From Bacillus luti (lineage in GTDB: Bacteria; Bacillota; Bacilli; Bacillales; Bacillaceae_G): 59,713 nt of DNA. The position numbers and the translations under genes were made by a program. Each line of letters begins with the position of its first letter. Positions within the stretch are counted from its first letter, which is position 1. Under the pieces are notes generated by a model. That model made no database searches, was not told the origin of the DNA, and saw only the letters and a list, made by a program, of their open reading frames with translations. The DNA is taken from positions 1 through 59,713 of the forward strand of contig NZ_MACI01000066.1 in assembly GCF_001884105.1 (NCBI RefSeq), written 5' to 3'. Shown piece by piece: positions 35,282-44,214 of this stretch.

Positions 35282-36121
35282 ATGAAAGAATCGCAAAATA
35301 AGAAAAAAACAAGTGGAGCAACTAAGGCAATACTATCTCTAGGAGTTATTTTAGCAACGACCTTCTTCACGTTCTTTTTAATTGGAGAGTGGAACGCTAT
35401 CCCAGCGAAGGGAGTAGTGAATGAAAATATGAATCAAGTAAATATGCAACAAGAGAGGAAAAAGGGAACATTATCGACAAAACAAAAAAGACATGATGGA
35501 AAGCCGGTAGGAAAGGTTGTTTATTTAACATTTGATGACGGTCCTAGCGAATTAACTGGGGAGTTTTTAGATGTACTAAAAGAGCAAAATGTTGCTTCGA
35601 CATTCTTTATGCAAGGGAGCAATTTACAAAATACAAGTTTTCAGGAAAATGTAAGACGAGCAGTAAAAGAAGGACATTATATTGGTGCACATAGTATGAC
35701 GCATAATAGTGATAAGCTATACAAAAAAGGACAATTTGTACCGGAGATGAAAGAAACGTTAGCTCTTATTCATAATATTACGGGTACAACTCCTAAACTA
35801 GTCCGTCCACCATATGGATCTGCACCAGGATTAAAGAGTGCGGAAATTCGTAATCAAATTGTAAGAGCAGGAATGAAAGTTTGGGATTGGACGATAGACT
35901 CAAATGATTGGAGATTAAAAGGTAATCCAAAGCAAATTGTAGAGGATGTAAAGCGTACAACAACAGAAGATGTGGAAGTAGTTTTAATGCATGAAAAGGC
36001 GCAAACATTACAAGCTCTTCCTGAAATTATTAAATTTTATAAAGAGCAAGGGTATGAATTTGGGGTATATAATGATGAGAATCATTTTCAACTAAACTTC
36101 CAGAAAGATCAACGTCTATAG
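35282..36121 (+). CDS. polysaccharide deacetylase (NodB domain), membrane-anchored
   Basis: A 279-residue protein with one N-terminal membrane helix (about 20-38) and a NodB/CE4 domain from residue 78. The five family motifs are visible: T-F-D-D-G-P (MT1), H-S-M-T-H (MT2, metal histidines), R-P-P-Y-G (MT3), D-W-T-I-D-S-N-D-W (MT4) and V-L-M-H-E (MT5). It should remove N-acetyl groups from peptidoglycan or another GlcNAc/MurNAc polymer at the cell surface, which in this group gives lysozyme resistance or shapes spore cortex. Which sugar it uses cannot be told. It stands alone between terminators. Confidence 0.9.
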   Translation: MKESQNKKKTSGATKAILSLGVILATTFFTFFLIGEWNAIPAKGVVNENMNQVNMQQERKKGTLSTKQKRHDGKPVGKVVYLTFDDGPSELTGEFLDVLKEQNVASTFFMQGSNLQNTSFQENVRRAVKEGHYIGAHSMTHNSDKLYKKGQFVPEMKETLALIHNITGTTPKLVRPPYGSAPGLKSAEIRNQIVRAGMKVWDWTIDSNDWRLKGNPKQIVEDVKRTTTEDVEVVLMHEKAQTLQALPEIIKFYKEQGYEFGVYNDENHFQLNFQKDQRL

Positions 36122-36171
36122 TATAAAGATAGTTATCGTAACAAGTTGTGTTTTAGTACTATAACTAAGCC

Positions 36172-36216
36172 AAGAGCCGATTTCCTATACGATAAAGAAA
36201 TCGGCTCTTTCTTTAT
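36172..36216 (+). terminator. terminator after the deacetylase gene
   Basis: AAGAGCCGATTTC (36172-36184) pairs perfectly with GAAATCGGCTCTT (36197-36209), followed by T-rich sequence. Confidence 0.9.
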
Positions 36217-36343
36217 AAAATTTTATTTAGTGTATGAAATCCACTTGTAGTATTTTTTCTAAACTTATTAGTTAAGATTATTCGACAATCATATTAATAA
36301 TAATTAAAGTATAGAATATATACATCTTAGGGAGGGCATATAT

Positions 36344-37057
36344 GTGAAGAAATGGATGAAAATTATTCTGTACTCTTTACTAGGTATTTTACTTATGGGA
36401 AGTATTACGTTTTTTGTTTGGTCTCAGTTTACTTATAAACCAACGAAAGAGGCTTTGTCGTTAGTGGATGATAAAAAAGATGAAGATACTATAGTATTTG
36501 GACAGAAAGATGCTAAAATAGGGGTTATTTTTTACCAAGGAGCTAAAGTAGAAGCCGAGGCTTATAGTTACTTAGGAGAAGCTCTTGCTAAAGATGGACA
36601 TTTTGTAGTGATGCCTAAGTTACCATTAAACTTAGCGATACTTGGAATCAATGAGGTAGACAGTGTAATGGAAAAGTATCCTGAAGTTCAAAAGTGGTAT
36701 GTTGCTGGGCATTCAATGGGCGGAGCTATGATTTCTAAGTATGCGTTTCAACATGAAGAAAAGATAGATGGGATTATTTTCTTAGGTTCTTATCCTGCAG
36801 ATGATTTCTCTACTAAACAGACTCCAATGTTATCAATTTACGGGGAAGTAGATGCTTTAGCAACTGTCGAAAAAATAGAGAATAGTAAAAAGTTCATGTC
36901 AAAGAATACAACTATGCACATGATAAAAGGTGGAAACCATGCTAATTTTGGCATGTATGGTGAGCAAAAGGGTGATAATGCGAGTTTAATTACTTCAAAA
37001 GCGCAACGGGATGAAACAGTGAAAGTAATTGAACAATGGTTACTAAAACAAGGATAA
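36344..37057 (+). CDS. membrane-anchored alpha/beta hydrolase
   Basis: A 237-residue protein with an N-terminal membrane helix (about 6-27) and an extracellular alpha/beta-hydrolase domain. G-H-S-M-G-G carries the nucleophile serine, Y-G-E-V-D-A-L the acid, and G-G-N-H-A-N-F-G the histidine. It fits the Abhydrolase_5 group, with ester or small glycoside-ester substrates possible; none is indicated by neighbours. The start is GTG at 36344, 6 bases after GGGAGGG. It is convergent with the next small gene. Confidence 0.85.
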   Translation: MKKWMKIILYSLLGILLMGSITFFVWSQFTYKPTKEALSLVDDKKDEDTIVFGQKDAKIGVIFYQGAKVEAEAYSYLGEALAKDGHFVVMPKLPLNLAILGINEVDSVMEKYPEVQKWYVAGHSMGGAMISKYAFQHEEKIDGIIFLGSYPADDFSTKQTPMLSIYGEVDALATVEKIENSKKFMSKNTTMHMIKGGNHANFGMYGEQKGDNASLITSKAQRDETVKVIEQWLLKQG

Positions 37058-37113
37058 TATATTTACCGAAAGAATTCTCCTTCCCCAGCCCGATGGTAGG
37101 TGGGAGAGGTAAG

Positions 37114-37144
37114 AAAGAGCCAACTCATACGAGTAGGCTCTTTT
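37114..37144. terminator. bidirectional terminator between convergent genes
   Basis: AAAGAGCC (37114-37121) pairs with GGCTCTTT (37136-37143), inner ACTC/GAGT. It nearly equals the terminator at 21964-21995 and overlaps the stop codon of the minus-strand gene. Confidence 0.85.
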
Positions 37145-37508
37145 AGTTATCTACTATTTTCAATTGTCCTCTTATTTTCTCCGGTATGTCCTTTTCAGAG
37201 ATAACATCGTAAGAATACACATACTTTCCTTTTACATGAATTTTTAAGTAAGTTTTTCTTATAAAGTCATTAGGAGTGCTCGTTCCTACTGTATATTCTT
37301 TCTCATTTCTTAATTCATCAACACCTTTTATTGAGTACATAGCCCGGCCTTTATGATGGTAATCTGGAACGCCATATCCTTTCGCAACGGCGTATACATT
37401 TTTTTCTTCAGCAATCGGATTAAATCTGTCTAAATCACCGCGTAATATGAAAGGTAGTAAGTATATAGGAAAGCCTATTCCTAGTATGCAAATTACAAAT
37501 TTCTTCAT
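37143..37508 (-). CDS. small hypothetical exported or membrane protein
   Basis: A 121-residue protein with one N-terminal hydrophobic segment (about 3-20, F-V-I-C-I-L-G-I-G-F-P-I-Y-L-L) and an outside domain containing Y-G-V-P-D-Y-H-H-K-G-R-A-M-Y and D-V-I-S-E-K-D-I-P. I do not recognise the family. The second of two close ATGs (37508) is chosen because it is 8 bases from AGGAG. A broken relative of its 3' end is present at 21999-22150, so it belongs to a family with more than one member in this genome. Confidence 0.7.
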   Translation of the reverse strand: MKKFVICILGIGFPIYLLPFILRGDLDRFNPIAEEKNVYAVAKGYGVPDYHHKGRAMYSIKGVDELRNEKEYTVGTSTPNDFIRKTYLKIHVKGKYVYSYDVISEKDIPEKIRGQLKIVDN

Positions 37509-37514
37509 GGTCAT

Positions 37515-37976
37515 TTCTCCTCTTGTTCATTTACAGAATTCAGTATAGAAAAAAATTCTTATAAATATAGAGGGAAATTCCTTAAAGTTTTCTTAATAAA
37601 GTTTAACCGTGTGAAAAAAACTAGCTTGAGCATTAAGCTTACGGAATGAATAACCAAATAACTTGTTTTCTTTATTTTTTGATATTTCTTAAGAACCTAT
37701 CAAGAAATAAGTGAGTTTTAGGATTTAGAATAAATGTATCTTACAGTAATAAGAGAATTATCTAAATAAATTAGAGTGAAAACAATTAAAGAAAGTATCT
37801 TGTGGGTTGCTTTTTTCTTTAGGAATAGAGAATCACATGGGGCAGTTACATGTAATTCAGCGCTGTGCTTCTATGTCACTGAAAAATCCAATGATAAAAA
37901 AAGAGGGGGAAGGCATTTTTTATTGAAGTTTGTTAATGATAGATTTTTAACTAGTTAGGGGGGGATCGTAAAATAG
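37515..37976. other. gap upstream of the corA remnant
   Basis: AT-rich with no convincing gene. A GTG-initiated 60-codon frame at 37776-37958 lacks a ribosome site and family likeness and is not called. A run of seven G at about 37968-37974 precedes the open frame of the corA remnant and may mark its truncation point. Confidence 0.4.
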
Positions 37977-38657
37977 ATTATTAATCTCTTTGATAATTTT
38001 TATTTTCCTTATAGTTGGCATATTGTATTAGAAATTTTTAATTTTGAAGGGAGAATCGCTGAAGGATTATGTACTATCTTATCAATGTTTATATCTCACT
38101 ATTTGCGAAAGGTTGACTACTTTGAAAACAATTTCAGAAATGTATTATGGGATTTTTATCATCATAATAACATAGCAGTTTTAGAAAGGATTTATCATAT
38201 TCGTCATGAATTATTTATGAACACACATGTGTTTCGCTTAATACAAGAAGTGTTACAAGGCTTGGAGAAAGCTTGGTTAGAAAACCTAACAAACACCCTT
38301 TGCTATAAACAAACACACGTAAAATTAGAGCGTGGATTACAACTTGTTAAAGAGTACCAAGAAGAATTAGACACGATGATTCATTTGCAAGAAGTTGTTT
38401 CTTCTCATCGTGGGAATGAAATTATGAAAGCCCTTACTGTATTAACTGCTGTGGATACGCCTTTGACAGCCTTAGGAGCATTATGGGGTATGAATTTTAA
38501 ATACATGCCTGAACTAGAATGGAAATATAGCTATTTAATCGCTCTCTTATTTATTATTTTCACAACAGGGGGTATGTATATGTATATGCGATTTAAAGGA
38601 TGGACAGGTGACTTATTACGAGTAAAGAAAGAGAAATCTTTTTTTAAATCTAATTAA
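37977..38657 (+). pseudogene. 5'-truncated CorA-family Mg2+ transporter gene
   Basis: The last two thirds of a CorA-like channel are intact: a long helical stalk, then the pore helix with the G-M-N signature in A-L-W-G-M-N-F-K-Y-M-P-E and a second membrane helix, ending in a basic tail. Full-length CorA has about 300 residues or more; here the frame is open only from a TAG at 37974, and the first possible ATG (38085) gives 190 residues without the N-terminal cytoplasmic domain. The in-frame upstream text (R-I-A-E-G-L-C-T-I-L-S) still looks genuine, so the gene was probably cut at its 5' end. Transport function is unlikely. Confidence 0.7.
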
Positions 38658-39129
38658 TCATGTTTATAAAAAATATGATAGATATTAACCTAGATATATG
38701 GTTTGTAATATTTATTAATTGAGGTAGTGCCATATCCTCATCAAGTTAAAGTTTTGATGTCCCCGCAATGATAAAAATGGTGAATATTTATATGAAAGAT
38801 TAGAGCTCTCCTTCTTGTAGGAGGGCTCTAATCTTTGTTTAAAAACTATATCATATACATGGGGGCAGACTCATCATCTGAAATTTGTCCGGATCCAATT
38901 TAGAATATGGCAAAAGAGAACTTGTGTTAGAAAACAAGCTCTCTTTAAAAGAAATAACGTAATTGAGATACTTATATATTAACAATTGTTTTCTTCTAAT
39001 TCCATATGTCTTATGTTGAGAAATAAATTATAAGTGGCTTGATAAAGCTAAAATGGATTATTGACATAATATTTTGACGATAATATAATGAATCTCGAAT
39101 TCAAGATAAGTTGTAAAGGATTGGTAATT
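38658..39129. other. gap with one terminator
   Basis: Holds the terminator at 38797-38840 and AT-rich sequence upstream of the marR remnant. I see no gene. The decayed state of both flanking genes suggests a region under weak selection. Confidence 0.4.
38797..38840 (+). terminator. terminator behind the corA remnant
   Basis: AGATTAGAGCTCTCCT (38797-38812) pairs with AGGAGGGCTCTAATCT (38819-38834) with one wobble, then TTGTTT. Confidence 0.85.
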
Positions 39130-39563
39130 ATGAGCGTGATTAGCGATGAGAACTTATCTTTAAAGTTATTTGTTATATTATCAAGGGAATTACAGTCAAT
39201 CACTAAACGTATTGAAAAGGATATAAAAATTTATGGACTTAATCCAACTGAATTTGCAATGCTTAAGCTACTATACAGTAAAGGTGATCAGCCTATACAA
39301 AAACTTGGAGACAAAACATTACTTGCAAGTAGTAGTATCACGTATGTAGTGGATAGGTTGGAAAAGAAGAGTTGAAAACCATGTCCTAAAGACCGCCGTG
39401 TCACGTATGCATCAATTACTTCAGAAGGTATTGAATTGGGCATACTAATTTTTCCTCAGCATAAAGAGGGGATTCGGCGAATATTTGGTAGTTTGGACTA
39501 TATTGAGAAAAAATGATAATTAAACAGTTGAAAAAGTTAGGATATTACGCACAGAAATTGTAA
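39130..39563 (+). pseudogene. MarR-family regulator gene with stop and frameshift
   Basis: The first 81 codons give a normal MarR N-terminus and recognition helix (Q-P-I-Q-K-L-G-D-K-T, S-S-S-I-T-Y-V-V-D-R-L-E-K-K). A TGA at 39373-39375 then interrupts the wing, and after it the same frame goes on with C-P-K-D-R-R-V-T-Y-A, the expected D-R-R motif. A missing A in the A6 run at 39508-39513 shifts the frame just before the natural end; restoring it gives M-I-I-K-Q-L-K-K-L-G and a stop at 39561. Two separate lesions make a functional repressor unlikely. Confidence 0.85.
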
Positions 39564-39781
39564 GTTTTTAGAGGATATTTCTGTTTAGTAATATCCTAAT
39601 TAAATATAAATTAAATAAATAGGAGGGAAAATTAATAAATAGTAGTAAATGTATTGTAGTACAAAATAAAGAAATTATGTAATTGCAATTGATATAGTAG
39701 GAAAGATAGTTGTTCTGTTAACGTATACATATTGTCCTTTTCATTATAAATCTTTCATAAAGCGGAGAGTGGGTATCAAGA

Positions 39782-40660
39782 ATGGAATTACGTCATTTAG
39801 AGTATTTTATTCAAGTTTGTAATAATAATAGTTTTACTAAAGCTGCGGAAGTTCTAGGTATTTCACAGCCGACTTTAAGTCAACAAATCCGTGTGTTAGA
39901 AGGTGAACTTGATACACCTTTGTTTCATCGAGTTGGAAGAGGTATCAAAATGACAGAAGCGGGTAAGCTGCTATTTGATAAAGGAAAATTTATCATGCAA
40001 CAATTTGATGACGTTTATAATGAAATTTTTGAATTAAAGGGTGTAAAAAGAGGTGTGATTACTATAGGAGGTTTATTAGAGGATCTCACTTATTTAACAC
40101 CTTATATTATGAAGTTTCAACAACATTATCCCAACATTGTAGTAAAGATTATAGAATCCGAAGTTGCTGTAAATCAAATCGTTGACAAAAATATTGATTT
40201 CGGGATTACACGTAGTGCTCAAATTCCAGACATATTAACAAACACCCTTTTGTATAGTGAAGAGCTCGTCCTTGTAATTCCAAAAAAACATCCTTTGAAT
40301 GAAAAATCATTTGTTTCTTTTCGAGAATTAGTAGGGCTCAGTAGAGTAATGGTTTCATGTAGTTGTCGTGAATCTATTAAGATATATTGTGAGAGTTTAG
40401 GGCTATCTTTATCTGAAGCAAATATAGAAACAAAATCTTCTATTTCTCTATTGAGCCTTGTATACAATGGACATGGGGTTGCCATAATACCTCTTTCACT
40501 GGTTAACTTTGTTAATAATGATACTTTGAGCATAGTTCGTATTACTGATCCAACACCAAGTCAAGATATTAATCTTATACACTTTGATGATAAATTTTTA
40601 AGTTTTGCAGCACGCATCTTTATGCAGAAGTTAAATGATTCTCAAAAAGTATCAGTGTAA
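39782..40660 (+). CDS. LysR-family transcriptional regulator
   Basis: A 292-residue LTTR. Residues 1-60 hold the winged helix (M-E-L-R-H-L-E-Y-F, S-F-T-K-A-A-E-V-L-G-I-S-Q-P-T-L-S-Q-Q-I), and about 90-290 the two-lobed effector domain. It resembles the CynR/CcpC/YtlI broad group; the effector is unknown. It points toward, and is convergent with, the amidohydrolase operon, separated by an IS remnant. Regulation of that operon or of the isochorismatase-like genes is plausible from proximity only. ATG follows a GGAGAG at 12-13 bases, a little long. Confidence 0.88.
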   Translation: MELRHLEYFIQVCNNNSFTKAAEVLGISQPTLSQQIRVLEGELDTPLFHRVGRGIKMTEAGKLLFDKGKFIMQQFDDVYNEIFELKGVKRGVITIGGLLEDLTYLTPYIMKFQQHYPNIVVKIIESEVAVNQIVDKNIDFGITRSAQIPDILTNTLLYSEELVLVIPKKHPLNEKSFVSFRELVGLSRVMVSCSCRESIKIYCESLGLSLSEANIETKSSISLLSLVYNGHGVAIIPLSLVNFVNNDTLSIVRITDPTPSQDINLIHFDDKFLSFAARIFMQKLNDSQKVSV

Positions 40661-40932
40661 TAGAAATAATAATGATCCTAGTGTAACAATTGAAAAAATT
40701 AAAATCTATATTAAAGTCGAAGGACAGTGGATTTATATGTGTGGTGTAGTCGATCAAAAAGGGGGATACCATTGACTTTTAATTAAGGAAAAAAGGACAG
40801 ACTTTGCAAGGAGAGAAGGCTATCAAAAACAAGTTAAGTTAATCAATCAATTCTTCGGTCTTATCGCATAGTAACAGATTCCATGTAGGGATATACACTG
40901 CTATTTTGAATCTACATATCCTTATTGTAGAA
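40661..40932. other. gap holding a transposase remnant
   Basis: Apart from the IS6-type fragment listed separately, 40830-40932 shows no feature I can support. Confidence 0.4.
40697..40830 (+). pseudogene. fragment of an IS6-family-like transposase
   Basis: The plus-strand text K-I-Y-I-K-V-E-G-Q-W-I-Y-M then V-V-D-Q-K-G and, after a frameshift, D-T-I-D-F resembles the central part of IS6-type DDE transposases (Y-I-K-V-K-G-x-W-x-Y-L-Y-R-A-V-D-x-x-G-x-T-I-D-F), which contain the first catalytic aspartate region. It has a stop and a frameshift, and no terminal inverted repeats are visible. It is a relic only. Confidence 0.6.
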
Positions 40933-40965
40933 AGAAAGCCACCGGCATTATACCGGTGGTTTTGA
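40933..40965. terminator. bidirectional terminator
   Basis: AGCCACCGG (40937-40945) pairs with CCGGTGGTT (40953-40961), with A-rich left and T-rich right flanks. It ends the amidohydrolase operon on the minus strand. Confidence 0.85.
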
Positions 40966-40966
40966 T

Positions 40967-42808
40967 TTAGAAAGCAAAGCAAGTACAACCAATACCCCAT
41001 TTAGTTCCATCTTTTCCTATTACGGTATGAGTGTGTTGATGGAGAGGGTTACTACAACTATGTAACTTGTTATCATGGGAATCGTGAGAAAGTATAGTGT
41101 TGGCTAGGTTAGCACCACCATAACCATAAACGCCCGTCGGTGACCAATCAGGTGATGCTGGCGGCAATTCAGGTGATAAGTTTTTAAATTCATTATTTCC
41201 ATAAACAACCTGCCCACCCATAATGGTGAGTAATGATTCAAGGTCTTTGATTTCTTCTTCCGGCACAGTAAAGTAGTCAGCAGACAATACAGCAATATCA
41301 GCAAACTGACCTACTGCCAGGGTTCCTTTTTTACCTTCATCACCAGAGAACCACGCACTTCCTTTTGAATATAATTCCAGGGCTACTTTTCTATCAAGTT
41401 TATTTTTTTCATCGTATATGGAAAGCCCACCAATGGTTTTTCCAGCAACCATCCAGTAAAGAGCAACCCAAGGGTTATAGCTGGAAACCCTGGTTGCATC
41501 ACTACCGGCGCCAACAGGTATACCAAGGTCTAACATACGATAAATCGGAGGAGTATGCTTTGCAGCTTCCTTTCCGTATAAGTCAACAAAGTATTCACCT
41601 TGAAAAGCCATGCGGTCTTGGATGGCAATACCGCCATTTAAAGCCTTAACACGTTCCATACTACGATCTGAGATTGTTTCTGCATGATCAAACCACCAGC
41701 GTAGCCCATTAAAAGGAATTTCTCTGTTAACTTCCTCAAATACATTTAAGAAACGTGTGATTGATTCGTCATAAGTTGCATGTAAACGGAATGGCCAACG
41801 GTTTTCCACCAATAGAGAAATTACTTTCTTTAAGTCGGCTTCCATTACTGTAGCTAGTTCGGGCCGTGGCATTTGAAATTTTTCAAAATCGGCTGCCGAG
41901 AATACTAACATTTCTCCGGCACCATTCATTTTATACTTATCATTTCCTTGACCGGGAGAAACAATTTTTGCCCATGAAGCAAAGTCTTCATATTCATGAT
42001 TAGGATTTTGCGTAAATAGATTATAAGCAATACGCAAAGTTAATTGTTCCTTCTCGGCTAAATGTTCAACAACTTTATAGTCATCAGGGTAATTTTGGAA
42101 ACCACCACCAGCGTCGATGGCACTTGTAATACCTAATCTATTTAATTCACGCATAAAATGGCGAGTTGAGTTAATCTGGTCGTCAAGATTAAGTACTGGA
42201 GCTTTACCCAAACTTGAATAAAGAATAGAAGCGTTAGGGTTAGCAATTAAAAGGCCTGTTGGATTACCTCTTTTATCCCGCTGAATTAAACAGCCTGGAG
42301 GGTCTGGGGTATCTTTCGTGTATCCCAGTGCACGTAGCCCTGCACGATTTACAAGTGCTCTATCGTAAAGATGTAGCACAAAGACAGGTGTGTCTTCAGA
42401 AACAGCATTAATCTCTTCTAATGTTGGCATCCGTCTCTCTTTAAATTGAAATTCAGACCAACCTCCAACTACTCTTACCCACTGAGGAGCAGGTGTACGC
42501 CTTGCCTGTTCTTTGAGCATTTCTAGAGCAATAAAAAGTGATGGCACGCCTTCCCAACGTAATTCCATATTATAATGCAGACCACCACGAATAACGTGTA
42601 TATGGGAGTCATTCAGGCCTGGAATAGCTCTCTTTCTTTTAAGGTCTATTTTTTTTGTTTTTTCCGTGGCACTATTAAGAAGCTCATCTCCACCTACTGC
42701 AGTGACTAAACCATCAGTTATGGCGATAGCAGATACCTCAGGCTGAGATGGATCAAGGGTAGTAATTTTTCCGTTATATAAGATCATATCCGGTAAATTC
42801 ATGTTCAC
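40967..42808 (-). CDS. amidohydrolase-family enzyme (YtcJ/AepA type) with Cys/His tail
   Basis: A 613-residue metal-dependent amidohydrolase. D-S-H-I-H near residue 69 carries the first metal histidines; further ligands are expected in R-L-H-A-T-Y near 345, W-F-D-H-A-E near 370 and G-S-D-A-T-R near 440. The substrate is unknown; relatives cleave amides, lactams or hydantoin-like rings. The last 40 residues are unusual: H-S-C-S-N-P-L-H-Q-H-T-H and a final G-I-G-C-T-C-F-A-F. Similar G-C-x-C-F-A-F ends occur, as far as I recall, in proteobacterial homologues, so the tail may bind metal. It is the last gene of a three-gene operon. Confidence 0.85.
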   Translation of the reverse strand: MNMNLPDMILYNGKITTLDPSQPEVSAIAITDGLVTAVGGDELLNSATEKTKKIDLKRKRAIPGLNDSHIHVIRGGLHYNMELRWEGVPSLFIALEMLKEQARRTPAPQWVRVVGGWSEFQFKERRMPTLEEINAVSEDTPVFVLHLYDRALVNRAGLRALGYTKDTPDPPGCLIQRDKRGNPTGLLIANPNASILYSSLGKAPVLNLDDQINSTRHFMRELNRLGITSAIDAGGGFQNYPDDYKVVEHLAEKEQLTLRIAYNLFTQNPNHEYEDFASWAKIVSPGQGNDKYKMNGAGEMLVFSAADFEKFQMPRPELATVMEADLKKVISLLVENRWPFRLHATYDESITRFLNVFEEVNREIPFNGLRWWFDHAETISDRSMERVKALNGGIAIQDRMAFQGEYFVDLYGKEAAKHTPPIYRMLDLGIPVGAGSDATRVSSYNPWVALYWMVAGKTIGGLSIYDEKNKLDRKVALELYSKGSAWFSGDEGKKGTLAVGQFADIAVLSADYFTVPEEEIKDLESLLTIMGGQVVYGNNEFKNLSPELPPASPDWSPTGVYGYGGANLANTILSHDSHDNKLHSCSNPLHQHTHTVIGKDGTKWGIGCTCFAF

Positions 42809-42815
42809 ACCTCGT

Positions 42816-43409
42816 CTACTTTCTATTATTTTGTAACCATGGATGAAATAATTTACCGAAAATCGGCATGACTACCCATGATAGCAAGGACACTATACAT
42901 ACAGAAACAAAAAAAGCTGACATAATAGGATTCATATGTTTTATAATAGGTCCTATCACTTTAGGAACTAACATGCTAAGAGGCCATACACCCAGAAGGG
43001 TAACGATAGACATTTTCCATTTTGGCGGTGGAACTGGCGTTTTCGGAGTAACAAACCAATAAGCCAAACTGCTTTCAGTTTTATAAGTTGGATTAGTGGC
43101 TTGAAATTGTTCTGCTGTTTTTAACAAATCCCGGCGAACATCTGATTCTTGCCAAGCACGTAGATGCTCATACGTATCAAAGCGAAAAATAACAGTATAC
43201 TCTCTGGATTCGTTACTTGGGACTATTAGATTTACACCTAAATGTCCTGGGAATTTAGTAGCTGCAGCCTCAATTTCATGTCTCCATGTTTCAAACTGTT
43301 TTTCTCTACCTTCTTGAATTTCCCATGTAACAATCGTTGTTACTGGATTGCCAGCATCCATCGTGTTCCCTGTATAAGTCTCTTCGATAGCTACTCCTTC
43401 TTGTTTCAT
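42816..43409 (-). CDS. antibiotic biosynthesis monooxygenase (ABM) domain protein with membrane helices
   Basis: A 197-residue protein. Residues about 20-120 form a ferredoxin-like ABM domain of the COG3224 type (T-I-V-T-W-E-I-Q-E-G-R-E, F-P-G-H-L-G-V, Y-T-V-I-F-R-F-D-T), followed by two hydrophobic helices near 140-160 and 167-185. ABM proteins include cofactor-free quinol monooxygenases, but many act as sensors or scaffolds; the activity is unknown. Its start overlaps the stop of the upstream isochorismatase-like gene by four bases (ATGA), so the two are translationally coupled. Confidence 0.82.
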   Translation of the reverse strand: MKQEGVAIEETYTGNTMDAGNPVTTIVTWEIQEGREKQFETWRHEIEAAATKFPGHLGVNLIVPSNESREYTVIFRFDTYEHLRAWQESDVRRDLLKTAEQFQATNPTYKTESSLAYWFVTPKTPVPPPKWKMSIVTLLGVWPLSMLVPKVIGPIIKHMNPIMSAFFVSVCIVSLLSWVVMPIFGKLFHPWLQNNRK

Positions 43410-44050
43410 ATTTTCCTGCTTGGAAGCGCGCCATGCACCATAGTATATGCGTATTCTACACCTTGACCATAAGCACCAGTGTGTTCCTTTACAATCTCCA
43501 TTACAGCATCATAAGTGTCTTTGTGTGCCCAGTCACGTTGGTATTCAAGTAAAACTTGAATTGCTGTCACTGGAATTGCACCAGCTTGTTCTACACGACG
43601 CATAGCAGCGTTATGTGCTGTCAAACTAGTACCACCTGAAGCATCATCAACTGCATACACCTCATAGCCAGCTTTAATTGCTTCAAGCACAGGGAATGCA
43701 AGGCAAACTTCAGTCCAAAGTGCTGCAAATATTAATTTCTTTCTACCGGTTGCTTTAACTGCCTCAACAAATTTCGGATCTTCCCAAGAGTTCATTGAAC
43801 TACGTTCTATAATTTCATGGTTTGGGAATATATCAAGAATTTGTGGCCAAAAATAACCAGAAAAGCTGCGTGTTTCAACTGTAGTAAGAATAGTAGGTAC
43901 GTTAAAAGTTTTTGCTGATTTAGCAAGTAGCATAACGTTATTAATCAATGTTTGTCTATCAATACTTGCAACTCCAAAAGTCATTTGAGGTTGAAAGTCA
44001 ATTAAAATTAAGGCACTGTTCTCCGGATTTAACAATTCTAAATTACTCAT
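43406..44050 (-). CDS. isochorismatase-like cysteine hydrolase (YcaC type), operon copy
   Basis: A 214-residue cysteine hydrolase. A-L-I-L-I-D-F-Q-P-Q-M supplies the aspartate, a lysine comes from the G-R-K-K-L region, and A-L-W-T-E-V-C-L-A-F-P the nucleophilic cysteine. Family members hydrolyse amides or act on isochorismate; YcaC-type members have unknown physiological substrates. The ATG at 44050 is chosen because AAGGAG lies 9 bases upstream; a frame opening at 44071 runs through that RBS. It is the first gene of the operon with the ABM and amidohydrolase genes. Confidence 0.87.
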   Translation of the reverse strand: MSNLELLNPENSALILIDFQPQMTFGVASIDRQTLINNVMLLAKSAKTFNVPTILTTVETRSFSGYFWPQILDIFPNHEIIERSSMNSWEDPKFVEAVKATGRKKLIFAALWTEVCLAFPVLEAIKAGYEVYAVDDASGGTSLTAHNAAMRRVEQAGAIPVTAIQVLLEYQRDWAHKDTYDAVMEIVKEHTGAYGQGVEYAYTMVHGALPSRKI

Positions 44051-44214
44051 AATAAAACGCTCCTTTTTCAATTGTTTATTGAAAGTAATGTATCTTCTGT
44101 CAATTAAAGCTCTGTCATACTTTTTAATTTAAATTTAGTGCTGATTTAATCAGCACTAAATTTATACTATCTACTTTAAAAAAGGTGATTTAAAGCTATT
44201 TCCTTGAGATACAT

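Noticed and set aside
37776-37958. GTG-initiated 60-codon frame before the corA remnant
   Set aside because: No ribosome site, no family likeness and poor codon pattern; most likely chance.
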